Shown here: one piece after another, positions 44,849 to 54,251 of the stretch
Position numbering within the stretch: the stretch's first letter is position 1
Layout of the letters: each line of letters begins with the position of its first letter
From: Paenibacillus pasadenensis DSM 19293
GTDB lineage: Bacteria; Bacillota; Bacilli; Paenibacillales; Paenibacillaceae
Direction of reading: 5' to 3'
NCBI RefSeq assembly: GCF_000422485.1
Contig: NZ_KE383847.1
Span: forward strand, 288,256-352,255
Length of the DNA stretch: 64,000 bases
The notes under the pieces: model-generated
What the model was told of the DNA's origin: nothing
Seen by the model: only the letters and a program-made list of their open reading frames with translations
Database searches by the model: none
Translations under genes and position numbers: made by a program

Positions 44849-45490
44849 ATGAGCGACTCTAATGACAATCGCCAAGTTCCATCGCCAGCACCCGACCGCG
44901 AGGAGCTCAAGCTCGAAGCCGACTGGCTGTTCCGCAAGCTCGTCCGACGCTTCGTCAAGGAGCGCGACAAGATTGCGCTGGAGGGCGTCTCGCTGCCGGG
45001 GCTGCTCGTGCTCGGCACGATTTTGCAGGAGGGCGAGCAGCGGCTCGGCGAGCTGGCGGAGCGGCTGGACTTCACCTCCGGCGCGGTGACCGCCCTCTGC
45101 GACAAGCTGGAGAGCGCCGGCTACGCCGAGCGCAGGCGCAGCGCCTCCGACCGCCGCTCAATCGCGCTCGCGATCACGCCGGCCGGCCGCAAGCTGCTGG
45201 AGCGCACCCGCGAGGCGGGCGCCCATACGGTCGAGCTGCTGTTCGGCGGCCTCGGGCCAGCCGAGCTGGAGCTGCGCATCGAGCTGTTCCGCGAGCTGCT
45301 GCAGCGGCTGGACGGCTTCGCCGAGCGGGTGACAGAGCGGCACGAGCAGGCCTCCGCACGGGCTGCCGCACCGGATGCATCACCGTCCGCATCGCCGGCT
45401 CCCGTACCGGATGCATCACCGTCCGCCTTGCCGGAGCCGCCGGCCAAGCCGGCCGCGCCGCAGCGCCGCAGTCCTTTCATCGGCTACTGA
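44849..45490 (+). CDS. MarR-family transcriptional regulator
   Basis: 213 residues from ATG 44849 with RBS GAAAGGAGCGG. MarR winged helix (about 25-160): RLGELAERLDFTSGAVTALCDKLESAGY and RRRSASDRRSIALAITPAGRKLL, including the conserved Asp-Arg-Arg wing. A Pro/Ala/Ser-rich tail of about 50 residues follows, with a near repeat (PDASPSASPAP, PDASPSALPEP). It should bind the palindrome at 44627-44647 and respond to a small, perhaps phenolic, ligand; the neighbouring arylsulfotransferase favours this. Confidence 0.88.
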   Translation: MSDSNDNRQVPSPAPDREELKLEADWLFRKLVRRFVKERDKIALEGVSLPGLLVLGTILQEGEQRLGELAERLDFTSGAVTALCDKLESAGYAERRRSASDRRSIALAITPAGRKLLERTREAGAHTVELLFGGLGPAELELRIELFRELLQRLDGFAERVTERHEQASARAAAPDASPSASPAPVPDASPSALPEPPAKPAAPQRRSPFIGY

Positions 45491-45542
45491 TCGCCTGCAC
45501 CGCCACTATCCCCACCATCCCCACACGACAAGGAGAATGAAC

Positions 45543-47003
45543 ATGGGACATCCGACGATCTATCCGACCGGCACGACGGTCTATCTGCCCGAAAAAGCCT
45601 GGAGCGGCTACACGATCTTCCAGGCGGCCGACACCGGCGCGCTGCTGATCGACATGAACGGCCGCGAGGTGCGGCTGTGGAAAGGGCTGCGGGGATTCCC
45701 GAACAAGCTGTTCCCCGGCGGCTATGTGCTCGGCAGCACGGCCGAGCGCGATCCGCGCTACGGCTTTCAGGACGAGAAGAATCTCGTGCAGGTCGACTGG
45801 GACGGCAACGTCGTCTGGAAATTCGACCGCTACGAATACATCGAGGATCCCGAGAACGCGCCGCAGTGGATGGCCCGCCAGCACCATGACTACCAGCGCG
45901 AGGGCAATCCGGTCGGCTACTACGCGCCGGGGCTGGAGCCGAAGACCGACTCCGGCCATACGCTCATCCTGGCGCATAAAAACGTGACCAAGCCGGAAAT
46001 TTCCGACAAGGAGCTGCTCGACGACACGATCATCGAGGTCGACTGGGAAGGCAACGTCGTCTGGGAATGGGCGGTCAGCGACCATTTCGAGGAGCTCGGC
46101 TTCGACGAGGCGGCGCGCGAAGCGCTGCGCCGGGACCCGAACACCCGCGGCTTCGGCACGTTCGCCGGCGACTGGATGCACATCAACTCGGCGTCGGTCC
46201 TCGGCCCGAACAAGCACTATGACGCGGGCGACGAGCGGTTCCATCCGGACAACATCATCTGGGACGCGCGGGAGACGAACATCACGGCCATCATCGACAA
46301 GAAGACCGGCGGCATCGTCTGGAAGCTCGGCCCGGACTACTCCGGCGAGCTGGCGCATATCGGCTGGATCATCGGCCAGCATCACGCCCATCTCATCCCG
46401 CAGGGGCTGCCGGGCGAAGGCAACATCCTTATCTTCGACAACGGCGGCTGGGGCGGCTACGGCGCGCCGAACGCCGAGGCGCCGGACGGCGTGAAGGTCG
46501 CCCGCCGCGACCACTCGCGCATCCTGGAGATCAACCCGGTCACGCTGCAGATCGAGTGGCAGTACACGCCGACCGAGGCCGGCTTCCAGGCTCCGCTCGA
46601 CTCGTACCGGTTCTACAGCCCGTACATCAGCAGCGCGCAGCGGCTGCCGAACGGAAACACGCTCATCACCGAGGGCGCGGACGGCCGCATCTTCGAGGTG
46701 ACGCGCGAGCATGAGCTCGTCTGGGAGTACATCTCCCCTTATAAAAACAAGCGCAACTCCAACATGGTGTACCGCGCCTACCGCGCGCCGTACGAGTGGG
46801 CGCCGCAGGCGGAGCGTCCGGTCGAGACGGCGATCGAGCCGCTCGACGTCGCGGACTTCCGGCTGCCGGGGGCGGCGGGACGCGGACCGGCGGCCGTCGT
46901 CGAGGTCGAGGGCACGGCCGAGTACGGCGAAGGCGCGCTATGCGTCGCCCGCATCGACGAGACGATCGCCAAGGAAGAGGCAAAGGAGCAGGATCCGACA
47001 TGA
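45543..47003 (+). CDS. Arylsulfotransferase (ASST) family protein
   Basis: 486 residues from ATG 45543, RBS AAGGAGA. Propeller of the arylsulfotransferase family with repeated blades, each ending in WDGNVVWKFD, WEGNVVWEW, GGIVWKLG or LQIEWQYT. GQHHAHLIPQG holds candidate catalytic His residues (family enzymes form a sulfohistidine) and GNTLITEGADGRIFEV is a further blade. No signal peptide is visible, unlike exported ASSTs. It would transfer sulfate between phenolic esters. Its stop overlaps the start of the ABC binding protein gene, so the two are one operon. Confidence 0.85.
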   Translation: MGHPTIYPTGTTVYLPEKAWSGYTIFQAADTGALLIDMNGREVRLWKGLRGFPNKLFPGGYVLGSTAERDPRYGFQDEKNLVQVDWDGNVVWKFDRYEYIEDPENAPQWMARQHHDYQREGNPVGYYAPGLEPKTDSGHTLILAHKNVTKPEISDKELLDDTIIEVDWEGNVVWEWAVSDHFEELGFDEAAREALRRDPNTRGFGTFAGDWMHINSASVLGPNKHYDAGDERFHPDNIIWDARETNITAIIDKKTGGIVWKLGPDYSGELAHIGWIIGQHHAHLIPQGLPGEGNILIFDNGGWGGYGAPNAEAPDGVKVARRDHSRILEINPVTLQIEWQYTPTEAGFQAPLDSYRFYSPYISSAQRLPNGNTLITEGADGRIFEVTREHELVWEYISPYKNKRNSNMVYRAYRAPYEWAPQAERPVETAIEPLDVADFRLPGAAGRGPAAVVEVEGTAEYGEGALCVARIDETIAKEEAKEQDPT

Positions 47004-48010
47004 GAATCCGACTGAACCGGCTGGCGGGGACGCTCGCCGCAGCCGCGCTCTTCGTGCTGCTGCTGTCCGGCTGCGGCAGCGAGGCCGAGGGCAGCGGCGT
47101 CGACAAGGTGAAGCTGAAGATCGCCGACATCTCCACGAACATCACGTTCCGCGTCGCGCTGGAGAAGGGCTTTTTCGAGAAGCATGGCGTGGACGCCGAG
47201 CTCGTGACGTTCGCGACGCCGGCCGAGGGCGTGAACTCGCTGTTCATCAAGCAGGTCGACGTCGCCTTCGGCGCGGACTTCCCGCTGCTGAACGCGGTGA
47301 GCAAGGGCGATTATGCGATCTTCGCCTCCTCCGGCACGGCGACGGATCTGAGCGCGAGCGACTGGAAGCTGTTCGTGCGGCCGGACGTGAAGAGCGGCGC
47401 CGATCTGAAGGGCCGGAGCTTGAGCTTCCTGCGGGGCACGTTCCTGCCTTACCTGTGGGACGTCTATCTGGGGGAGCAGGGGCTGAAGCTGGATGACGTC
47501 AAGCTGATCGGCCAGGGCGGCCTCGACGAGGCGTACGTGGCGCTGCGCAAGGGCGAGATCGACGCGGTCTGGGTATTCGGCGCGATCAACCACGAGAAAT
47601 TCTCCGCGATTGAAGGCGTCCATGAGCTGAGCGACATGTCCAAGACGCCGGTCCGGCTCGGCACCGGCCTGATCGCTACGAACGAGCTGCTGCAAAAGGA
47701 GCCCGAGGCGGTGACCGGATTCCTGAAAGCTCTCGACGAAGCGTCGTCCTACGCCCAGGCGAATCCGGACGAGACGGCGGACATCCTTTACAAGACGGTC
47801 AAGCAGCCGCGGGAAGCGACGCTCAAGGACTTGCCGAAAAACCCGTGGAGCATCGGCTTCACCGAAAAAGCCTACGAAGGGCTGAAAAGCCAGAAGAAGT
47901 ACATGGTCGACAATGGCATCATCCAGCAGGACTTCGACCTGGACGGCAAGCTGAAGCTGGATCTCGTGCGGGCGGCATTCCCGGACCGCGTGATCGAATT
48001 GAAGGAATAG
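47000..48010 (+). CDS. SsuA/TauA-like substrate-binding lipoprotein
   Basis: 336 residues from ATG 47000, overlapping the ASST stop. Lipoprotein signal ending in LLLLSGCG, then a NMT1/SsuA-type binding fold (IADISTNITFRVALEKGFFEKHGVD, FIKQVDVAFGADFPLLNAV). This family binds sulfonates, taurine, nitrate or aromatic sulfur compounds. The neighbouring ASST suggests sulfate esters or sulfonates. Delivers to the permease at 48936. Confidence 0.87.
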   Translation: MRIRLNRLAGTLAAAALFVLLLSGCGSEAEGSGVDKVKLKIADISTNITFRVALEKGFFEKHGVDAELVTFATPAEGVNSLFIKQVDVAFGADFPLLNAVSKGDYAIFASSGTATDLSASDWKLFVRPDVKSGADLKGRSLSFLRGTFLPYLWDVYLGEQGLKLDDVKLIGQGGLDEAYVALRKGEIDAVWVFGAINHEKFSAIEGVHELSDMSKTPVRLGTGLIATNELLQKEPEAVTGFLKALDEASSYAQANPDETADILYKTVKQPREATLKDLPKNPWSIGFTEKAYEGLKSQKKYMVDNGIIQQDFDLDGKLKLDLVRAAFPDRVIELKE

Positions 48011-48026
48011 AGGAGGCGATGGGCGG

Positions 48027-48923
48027 ATGGGTACGGCGATGAGGAAGGCGCAGGGGCAGGCAGCGGAGGAAGCGGCCGAGAGAAGGGCGGCGAAGGCGGC
48101 AGCGATGAGGACGGCGCACACGTCGGAGCCGGCAGCGGCGCAGCAGCGGCAAGCGGCGGAGGCGGGCCATGAGATCGACATCCATCAGCTGAGCAAGAGC
48201 TACCCGCATGCGGGGGGAGGCGAGCCGCAGCACATCCTCCGCGAAGTCGATCTGACGGTGCGGAGCGGGGAGTTCTTCATCCTGCTCGGCCCGAGCGGCT
48301 GCGGCAAGTCGACGCTGCTCGGCCTCATCGCCGGCTTCGTTGCCAAGACGAGCGGACGGCTGCGCGTCGGCGAGCGCGAGGTGGAGCGGCCGGGACCGGA
48401 CCGGGCGGTCGTGTTCCAGCAGGCGGATTCGTCGCTGTTTCCGTGGCTGACGGTGCGCGAGAACGTCGAGTTCGGGCTGCGCATGAAAAAGACGAAGGCG
48501 CCGGAGCGCCGCGCCATCTCGGACCGGTACATCGGGCTCGTCGGCCTGACGGGCCACGAGGACAAGTTTCCGCGCGAGCTGTCCGGCGGCATGAAGCAGC
48601 GCGTGCAGCTGGCGCGCGTGCTGGCCAACGATCCGGCGATCCTGCTCATGGACGAGCCGTTCGGAGCGCTCGACGCGATGACGCGCCGCACGATGCAGCG
48701 GGAGCTCGTGCGCATCTGGCGCGATACGGGCAAGACGGTCATCTTCGTCACCCATGACATCCAGGAGGCGCTGCTGCTCGGCGGGCGCATCGGCATCATG
48801 TCGCCCGGCCCGTCCTCGCGCATCAGCGACATCTACGACGTGGCGCTCGCCTATCCGCGCGACATCGCGGACCCGGCGTTCCATGAGCTGCATGCGCGCA
48901 TCCAGGGGCATTTCGACGAATAG
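48027..48923 (+). CDS. SsuB/TauB-like ABC ATPase
   Basis: 298 residues, RBS GAGGAGG. Walker A GPSGCGKS, Q loop VFQQADSSLFPW, signature LSGGMKQRVQLARVL, Walker B ILLMDEPFGALD and switch His VTHDIQEA. The first 48 residues are a basic, Ala-rich extension (AEEAAERRAAKAAAMRTAH) absent from usual SsuB proteins; a later start is possible. Energises the importer. Confidence 0.92.
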   Translation: MGTAMRKAQGQAAEEAAERRAAKAAAMRTAHTSEPAAAQQRQAAEAGHEIDIHQLSKSYPHAGGGEPQHILREVDLTVRSGEFFILLGPSGCGKSTLLGLIAGFVAKTSGRLRVGEREVERPGPDRAVVFQQADSSLFPWLTVRENVEFGLRMKKTKAPERRAISDRYIGLVGLTGHEDKFPRELSGGMKQRVQLARVLANDPAILLMDEPFGALDAMTRRTMQRELVRIWRDTGKTVIFVTHDIQEALLLGGRIGIMSPGPSSRISDIYDVALAYPRDIADPAFHELHARIQGHFDE

Positions 48924-48935
48924 GGGGAGACGGCC

Positions 48936-49718
48936 ATGACCATCACGGACAAGACGAAACGGGTCCTGCTGCAGCTCGCCTTCTGGGCGGGGCTGCTGGC
49001 GCTGTGGCAGGGACTCGCCTCGGCCTACGGGCCGGAAATCCTGCCGGGGCCGGCGCAGACGGCGCGCGGCGGCTGGGAGCTGCTGGCGGACGGCACGCTG
49101 CCGTCGTACATCGGCATCAGCTTCTCCCGGGTGCTGCTCGGCTGGAGCCTCGGCAGCCTGATCGCGATTCCGCTCGGCCTGCTCATCGGGCGGGTCGGAG
49201 CGATCCGCGCCTTCGCCGAGCCGTTCCTGAACTTCATCCGCTTCATCCCGCCGATCGCGTTCATCACGCTGTTTCTGATCTGGTTCGGCATCGGCGAGAC
49301 GTCCAAGGTGATGCTCATCCTGTACGCGACGCTGTTCATCGTGCTGCTCAATACGCTTACCGGCGTGCTGTCCGTGGAGGAGGACCGGATCCGCTCCGCG
49401 CGCAGCATGGGCGCATCCGACTGGCAGATCGTGCGGCATGTCGTCGTTCCGGCGACGGTGCCGTACATGTTCACCGGCATCCGGCTGGCGATGGGCACGT
49501 CGTTCATGGCGATCATCGGCGCGGAGATGATCGCCTCCAACGAAGGCGTCGGCTATCTCATCTGGAACTCGCGGCTGTTCTTCCGCACGGATTGGATCTT
49601 CGTCGGCCTCATCAGCCTCGGGCTGATGGGCTTCGTCACCGACCGCGCGGTGGCGCTGCTCGGACGCAAGCTGCTCGGCCGGTACGGCGTCGTGAGCACG
49701 GGCAGCCTGCGGCGGTAA
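48936..49718 (+). CDS. SsuC/TauC-like ABC permease
   Basis: 260 residues, RBS GGGGGAGA. About six membrane helices and the EAA loop EDRIRSARSMGASDWQIVRHVVVPATVPY near residue 150. Completes the MarR-ASST-ABC operon. Confidence 0.92.
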   Translation: MTITDKTKRVLLQLAFWAGLLALWQGLASAYGPEILPGPAQTARGGWELLADGTLPSYIGISFSRVLLGWSLGSLIAIPLGLLIGRVGAIRAFAEPFLNFIRFIPPIAFITLFLIWFGIGETSKVMLILYATLFIVLLNTLTGVLSVEEDRIRSARSMGASDWQIVRHVVVPATVPYMFTGIRLAMGTSFMAIIGAEMIASNEGVGYLIWNSRLFFRTDWIFVGLISLGLMGFVTDRAVALLGRKLLGRYGVVSTGSLRR

Positions 49719-49742
49719 AGGGGATGGAGCGGGCTTGCAGCA

Positions 49743-49772
49743 AAAAGCGCATGGAGTTTCCATGCGCTTTTT
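49743..49772 (+). terminator. Terminator after the ABC permease gene
   Basis: AAAAGCGCATGGA and TCCATGCGCTTTT form a 13-base stem around GTT, ending in TTTTTT. Confidence 0.9.
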
Positions 49773-49993
49773 TGGCTTTCCTCTATTTTCGTTGCGGCAA
49801 AATCAAGTCGAGGTCAAGGGGGAGAGGCTCTTGCGGCGCATTAGGAATATAGAATCAACCTATTTGTATGATTAATCGCACCAGATGGCTTTCTGGCCGA
49901 CGGCCTCGCCATACTTCCGCCCTGGTGCCCGCCGCTGGAATGAGGCATGATGGTGGCACGGAATCCGCGGAAAGCGGAGAGAGGACGAGGAAG

Positions 49994-51181
49994 ATGCAGG
50001 AAGCGACGACCATGATCCCCGAAGAACGCATCCACACCGAGCTGAAGCGCATCGAGTCGGAAGAAAAGGTCCGCATTCTATACGCCTGCGAGTCAGGCAG
50101 CCGCGCCTGGGGCTTTCCTTCGCAGGACAGCGATTACGACGTGCGCTTCCTGTACGCGCATCCGACGGAGTGGTACTTGAGCGTGCATCCGGGACGCGAC
50201 GTCATCGAGCGGCCGATCTCGGCGCAGCTGGACCTCAGCGGGTGGGACATCCGCAAAGCGCTTCAGCTGCTCGCGAAGTCCAACCCGCCGCTGCTGGAGT
50301 GGCTGCATTCGCCGATCCGCTATCTCGAATGGGGCACGGTTGTCGGCAGCATGCGCGAGATGACGCCGGACCTGTATTCGCCAAGAAGCTCGATCCATCA
50401 CTACCTCCATCTTGGGGAAGGCAACTTCCGCGATTACTTGCAGGGCGAGCGGGTACGGCTGAAGAAGTACTTCTACGTGTTGCGTTCGGTGCTCGCCTGC
50501 CAGTGGCTGGCAGAGCGCGGAGGCATTCCGCCGGTGGCGTTCCGCGAGCTGATCGAAGCGCTGCTGCCGGCTGGAGAGCTGAAGGACACGGTCGAAGAGC
50601 TGCTGCGGCGCAAGCGAAGCGGAGAAGAAATGGACAGCGAGCCGCCGATTCCGCTGCTGCACCGTTACCTGGAGCAGCGGCTCGTGGAGCTGAGAGAGCA
50701 GGCGGGACGGATGCCGCAGGCGGAAATGCCGCCGGAAAGCCTGCTGGACGCATGGTTCCGAGCGGCGCTTCGCGAGAGCGATGCCGCGCCTTGGACAGAA
50801 CGGAGCGATCCTGCGCCACGCAGATTTTTCATAGGATTCAATTTCAAGGAGGCTGAACATTCATGGCGTATCAAGTCATCGACGGCGTATCCGTCTGGGG
50901 CGATCCCGACGAGAGCGCGCTGCAGCAGGCGAGAACCTGCGCCGCCCACGGCCGCGTCGTCAAGACGCTGCTCATGGCGGACCATCATAAGGGCTACAGC
51001 CAGCCGATCGGCGGCGTCGTCGCGTACGACGGACAGATCTCGCCGTCGGGCGTCGGCTACGACATCGCCTGCGGCAACAAGGCCGTGCGCACGACGCTGC
51101 TCGCGAGCGACATCAAGCCGCGCCTCGGGCGCATCATGGACGGCATCGCGGCGAACGTCTCGTTCGGCGTGGGCCGAGTGA
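49994..51181 (+). CDS. RlaP-type nucleotidyltransferase, 3' end reads into rtcB
   Basis: The most likely start is ATG 49994 behind GAGGACGAGGAAG. The nucleotidyltransferase domain starts YACESGSRAWGFPSQDSDYDVRF, with the GS...SDYD metal-binding motif, and continues to about residue 285 (AALRES) as in RlaP, a family found next to RNA ligases and implicated in RNA end processing. After residue 290 the frame runs 106 codons into rtcB in a different frame and looks like non-coding translation. The natural stop is probably lost by a base change or sequencing error; a one-base slip would end it at 50856. A functional link with RtcB fits. Confidence 0.75.
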   Translation: MQEATTMIPEERIHTELKRIESEEKVRILYACESGSRAWGFPSQDSDYDVRFLYAHPTEWYLSVHPGRDVIERPISAQLDLSGWDIRKALQLLAKSNPPLLEWLHSPIRYLEWGTVVGSMREMTPDLYSPRSSIHHYLHLGEGNFRDYLQGERVRLKKYFYVLRSVLACQWLAERGGIPPVAFRELIEALLPAGELKDTVEELLRRKRSGEEMDSEPPIPLLHRYLEQRLVELREQAGRMPQAEMPPESLLDAWFRAALRESDAAPWTERSDPAPRRFFIGFNFKEAEHSWRIKSSTAYPSGAIPTRARCSRREPAPPTAASSRRCSWRTIIRATASRSAASSRTTDRSRRRASATTSPAATRPCARRCSRATSSRASGASWTASRRTSRSAWAE

Positions 51182-52089
51182 ACGGCGAGCGCGTCGACCA
51201 CGAGCTGTTCGACGATCCCGACTGGGACGTCTACCGGACCGTCGGCAAGCAGGAGCATGACAAGCTGAAGGCGCTGGCGCGGGACCAGCTCGGCACGGTC
51301 GGCAGCGGCAACCATTTCGTCGACTTGTTCGAGGAGGAAGGAACGGGCCGGCTGTGGGTCGCCAACCACTTCGGCAGCCGAGGCTTCGGCCATCGGACGG
51401 CGAGCGGGTTCCTGAACCTTGCGGCGGGACGCCGGTTCATGGACCGGGCGCCGGGCGAGAGCATGGACCAGCCGCCGGTGCTGCTGGAGCTGGCGGACGA
51501 GCTCGGCGACATGTACGAGCGGGCGATGCGGCTCGCCGGGCGCTACGCGTATGCGGGACGCGACTATGTGATGGACAAGGTGCTCGGCCTGCTCGGCGCG
51601 GAGGCGGACTTCGCCGTGCACAACCACCATAACTTCGCTTGGCGCGAGATGCATGAGGGCCGGGAGAGCGTCGTGGTCCGCAAAGGCGCGACGCCGTCGG
51701 CGCCGGGCCAGCTCGGCTTCATCGGGGGCAGCATGGGCGACATCTCCGTCATCGTGCGCGGACGGGATACGGAAGAGAACCGCGACGCCTGCTGGAGCAC
51801 CGTGCACGGCGCGGGCCGCGTCATGAGCCGCACGCAGGCGGCGGGCAAGATGAACGGGAAGACCCGACGGCGCCTGGGCGGCGAGATCAGCGAGGAGCGG
51901 ATGCGCGAGGCGGTGCGGGCTTATGGCGTCGAGCTGCGCGGCGCGGGCACGGACGAGAGTCCGTTCGTCTACCGGCGGCTGCAGCAAGTGCTCGATGCCC
52001 ATGCCGGCACGATCGAGGTGCTGCACCGGCTGCGGCCGATCGGTGTCTGCATGGCCGGCGCGGATGAGCACGATCCGTACAAAGATTGA
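50863..52089 (+). CDS. rtcB: RtcB-family RNA ligase
   Basis: 408 residues with a near-ideal RBS (CAAGGAGG). RtcB signatures: ADHHKGYSQPIGGV, GVGYDIACGNKAV with the metal-binding Cys and Asp, GSGNHF, the histidine cluster VHNHHNFA, and the guanylylated His in VHGAGRVMSR. It joins RNA 2',3'-cyclic phosphate or 3'-phosphate ends to 5'-OH ends using GTP and Mn(II). Paired with the RlaP gene just upstream, as in many bacteria, probably an RNA repair unit. Confidence 0.93.
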   Translation: MAYQVIDGVSVWGDPDESALQQARTCAAHGRVVKTLLMADHHKGYSQPIGGVVAYDGQISPSGVGYDIACGNKAVRTTLLASDIKPRLGRIMDGIAANVSFGVGRVNGERVDHELFDDPDWDVYRTVGKQEHDKLKALARDQLGTVGSGNHFVDLFEEEGTGRLWVANHFGSRGFGHRTASGFLNLAAGRRFMDRAPGESMDQPPVLLELADELGDMYERAMRLAGRYAYAGRDYVMDKVLGLLGAEADFAVHNHHNFAWREMHEGRESVVVRKGATPSAPGQLGFIGGSMGDISVIVRGRDTEENRDACWSTVHGAGRVMSRTQAAGKMNGKTRRRLGGEISEERMREAVRAYGVELRGAGTDESPFVYRRLQQVLDAHAGTIEVLHRLRPIGVCMAGADEHDPYKD

Positions 52090-52170
52090 ATTTTCCTCCA
52101 GATCTGCCGATGGATAGAAAGGCGCTTCGCAAGAAGCGGAATCTATCACCAGCCTGGAGGGTCTACGGAA

Positions 52171-52812
52171 ATGAAACGAAGGATCGGAGCCGCGGCAGCG
52201 GCTGCGCTGCTGACGATGGCGGCGGCATGCGGCGGGAATTCCGGAAATGGCGGGAACGAAGGCGCGGCATCGAATCCGGCGCCGAGCTCGGCGGCATCCG
52301 CGGCGCCTGCCGCATCCCCGGCCAAAGGCGTCGAAGTCGACAAAGGGCTGCTGAACCACGAGATCACGCTGCCGGCTTCCTTTTTTGAAGGCCAGGAGCT
52401 CGACGCGGCCATCGAGGCCGCCAAGAAAAACGGCGTGACGGACGTGAAGCGCAACGAGGACGGCTCCGTCACCTACAAGATGCCGCGCAGCGTGCACGGC
52501 AAGATGATGGACGAGATGAAAGCCAGCCTGCTGACGTCGATCGACGAGCTGAAGGCCGGAGAGACGTTCCAGTCGGTCAAGGACGTCGAATACAGCAAGG
52601 ACTTCTCGGAGTTCACGCTGATCGTCGACCAGGCGAAGTTCGAGGGCTCGTTCGACGCGTTCGCGGCGATAGGCGTGGCGCTGCCGGCGATGTACTACCG
52701 GCTGTTCGACGGCGTGCCGCAGGACGAGAACAAGGTGACCGTCAAGATGCAGGATCAGGCGTCGGGCGAAGTGTTCGACACGGTCGTTTATCCCGATGCG
52801 ATGGGCCAATAA
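52171..52812 (+). CDS. Putative lipoprotein of unknown function
   Basis: 213 residues, RBS CTGGAGG. Lipoprotein signal ending MAAACG (Cys20), then a Gly/Asn and Ala/Pro/Ser-rich linker (22-52), then a compact domain (LLNHEITLPASFFEGQELDAA ... YKMPRSVHGKMMDEMKASL). I do not recognise the family. Ends with its own strong terminator. Confidence 0.75.
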   Translation: MKRRIGAAAAAALLTMAAACGGNSGNGGNEGAASNPAPSSAASAAPAASPAKGVEVDKGLLNHEITLPASFFEGQELDAAIEAAKKNGVTDVKRNEDGSVTYKMPRSVHGKMMDEMKASLLTSIDELKAGETFQSVKDVEYSKDFSEFTLIVDQAKFEGSFDAFAAIGVALPAMYYRLFDGVPQDENKVTVKMQDQASGEVFDTVVYPDAMGQ

Positions 52813-52878
52813 GGCGACGGCTCAATAGGAACCGCATCGGAGCGCAAGCGCGTTTCGGGGACGGATAGGACGGATAGC

Positions 52879-52913
52879 AAAGCCGGGGCTTGGCAGACAA
52901 GCCCCGGCTTTTT
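52879..52913 (+). terminator. Terminator after the lipoprotein gene
   Basis: AAAGCCGGGGCTTG and CAAGCCCCGGCTTT around GCAGA, then TTTT. Confidence 0.92.
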
Positions 52914-53098
52914 GCCGTCTCCAGATCGGCCGCTCGGCCGCGCCGGCCGGATCGTCCGGAGCAGGAGCGCATGAGCCCGCGAGTGCCGCTTGCGGGCGTG
53001 CGGCGGGTTTGTCCTGACAGCGGCGCCGCGAACGGATACAATGATCCCAGAGCATCCAAACTTTTCCTCGGACGAGGAAGCCGGGAGGCGGAGCGGTC

Positions 53099-54049
53099 AT
53101 GGAGAACAGGGAGAAGCAGCGGCTGGCGTTCCGGGAGGACGGCACGTTCACGATCGTGCAGTTCACCGACTTGCATTGGCAGAACGGAGAAGAGCGGGAC
53201 CTGCGGACGAGGGCGCTCATGGAAAAGGTGCTGGAGGCGGAAAAGCCGGATCTGATCGTCTTCACCGGCGATCTCATCTACAGCGAGTCCTGCGCGGAGC
53301 CGCTCGAATCGGCCCGCCAGGCGACGGCTGCCGCTGGCGCGAGCGGCAGCCCTTGGGCAGCCGTGCTCGGCAACCACGATGCCGAGGCGGGCTCGGGCGT
53401 TACGCGCGAGGAGCTGCATCGGACGCTCATGGGACTGCCGGGCAGCCTGACCGGCGATACGCCGGGGGTGACCGGCTGCGGCAATTATGCGCTGGAGATC
53501 GACGGTCCGGGAGGAGGCGCGACGCTCTATTTCCTCGACAGCGGCGACTATTCCCGGCTGCCGGGCGTGCCCGGGTACAGCTGGCTCGCGCGCGACCAGG
53601 CGGAATGGTACGCCTCGCGCTCGCGCGAGCGAGCGAGGCAGGCAGGGGGCGCGGCGCCTCCGGCGCTGATGTTCTTCCACATCCCGCTGCCGGAGCATGC
53701 CGAGGCGTGGGAGGCGGAGGGCTGCCGCGGAGAGCGCCATGAGGCGGTCTGCTGCGCGGGCGTGAACGGCGGCATGTTCGCCGCGCTGCTCGAGGGCGGC
53801 GACGTGTCCGGCGTATTCGTCGGGCATGACCATATCAACGACTACGTCGGCGAGCTGCACGGCATCTCGCTCGGCTACGGCCGGGCGACCGGGTATGCGA
53901 CCTACGGCAAGGAAGGCTTTCCGCGCGGCGCGCGCGTCATCCGGCTGACCGAAGGGCGGCGGGACTTCGACAGCTGGCTGCGCCTCGAGGGCGGCGAGAA
54001 GGTTTGGCAGGCGCCGGCGAAGCGGCCGGCGGCCGGCGAAAAGGCCTAA
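53099..54049 (+). CDS. Calcineurin-like metallophosphoesterase
   Basis: 316 residues. Metal-binding motifs of the family: FTDLHW (DxH), FTGDLI (GD), LGNHDAE (GNHD), FFHIPLPEH and GHDH. Acts on a phosphoester with two metal ions; the substrate is unknown. Close to the family of YkuE/icc-like proteins but with no obvious signal peptide. Monocistronic. Confidence 0.88.
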   Translation: MENREKQRLAFREDGTFTIVQFTDLHWQNGEERDLRTRALMEKVLEAEKPDLIVFTGDLIYSESCAEPLESARQATAAAGASGSPWAAVLGNHDAEAGSGVTREELHRTLMGLPGSLTGDTPGVTGCGNYALEIDGPGGGATLYFLDSGDYSRLPGVPGYSWLARDQAEWYASRSRERARQAGGAAPPALMFFHIPLPEHAEAWEAEGCRGERHEAVCCAGVNGGMFAALLEGGDVSGVFVGHDHINDYVGELHGISLGYGRATGYATYGKEGFPRGARVIRLTEGRRDFDSWLRLEGGEKVWQAPAKRPAAGEKA

Positions 54050-54145
54050 GACGCCGAAAATACGAACCGAATGAGGCGGCGGACGAGAAGCTCGAACGCC
54101 GCCTTTTCCGCTTTTGACGGAGCTCCGCCGCTGACGAAGAAACCG

Positions 54146-54174
54146 TTATCATCGCGCTGCCGCTATGCTATACT
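54146..54174 (+). promoter_or_regulatory. Extended -10 promoter of the VOC gene
   Basis: TTATCA and TATACT, 17-base spacer, with TGC before the -10. The block is nearly identical to the promoter at 58188-58216. Confidence 0.65.
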
Positions 54175-54251
54175 GGCGCAGAAGCTGGGCTTGGACGGCG
54201 CCGGATGCGCCAAACGAGCCTAACAACAAGCATCCCAAGGGAGGAATCACC

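Noticed and set aside
50665-52809. A 714-codon frame opposite rtcB
   Set aside because: rtcB has all catalytic motifs and a good RBS; the antisense frame has neither.
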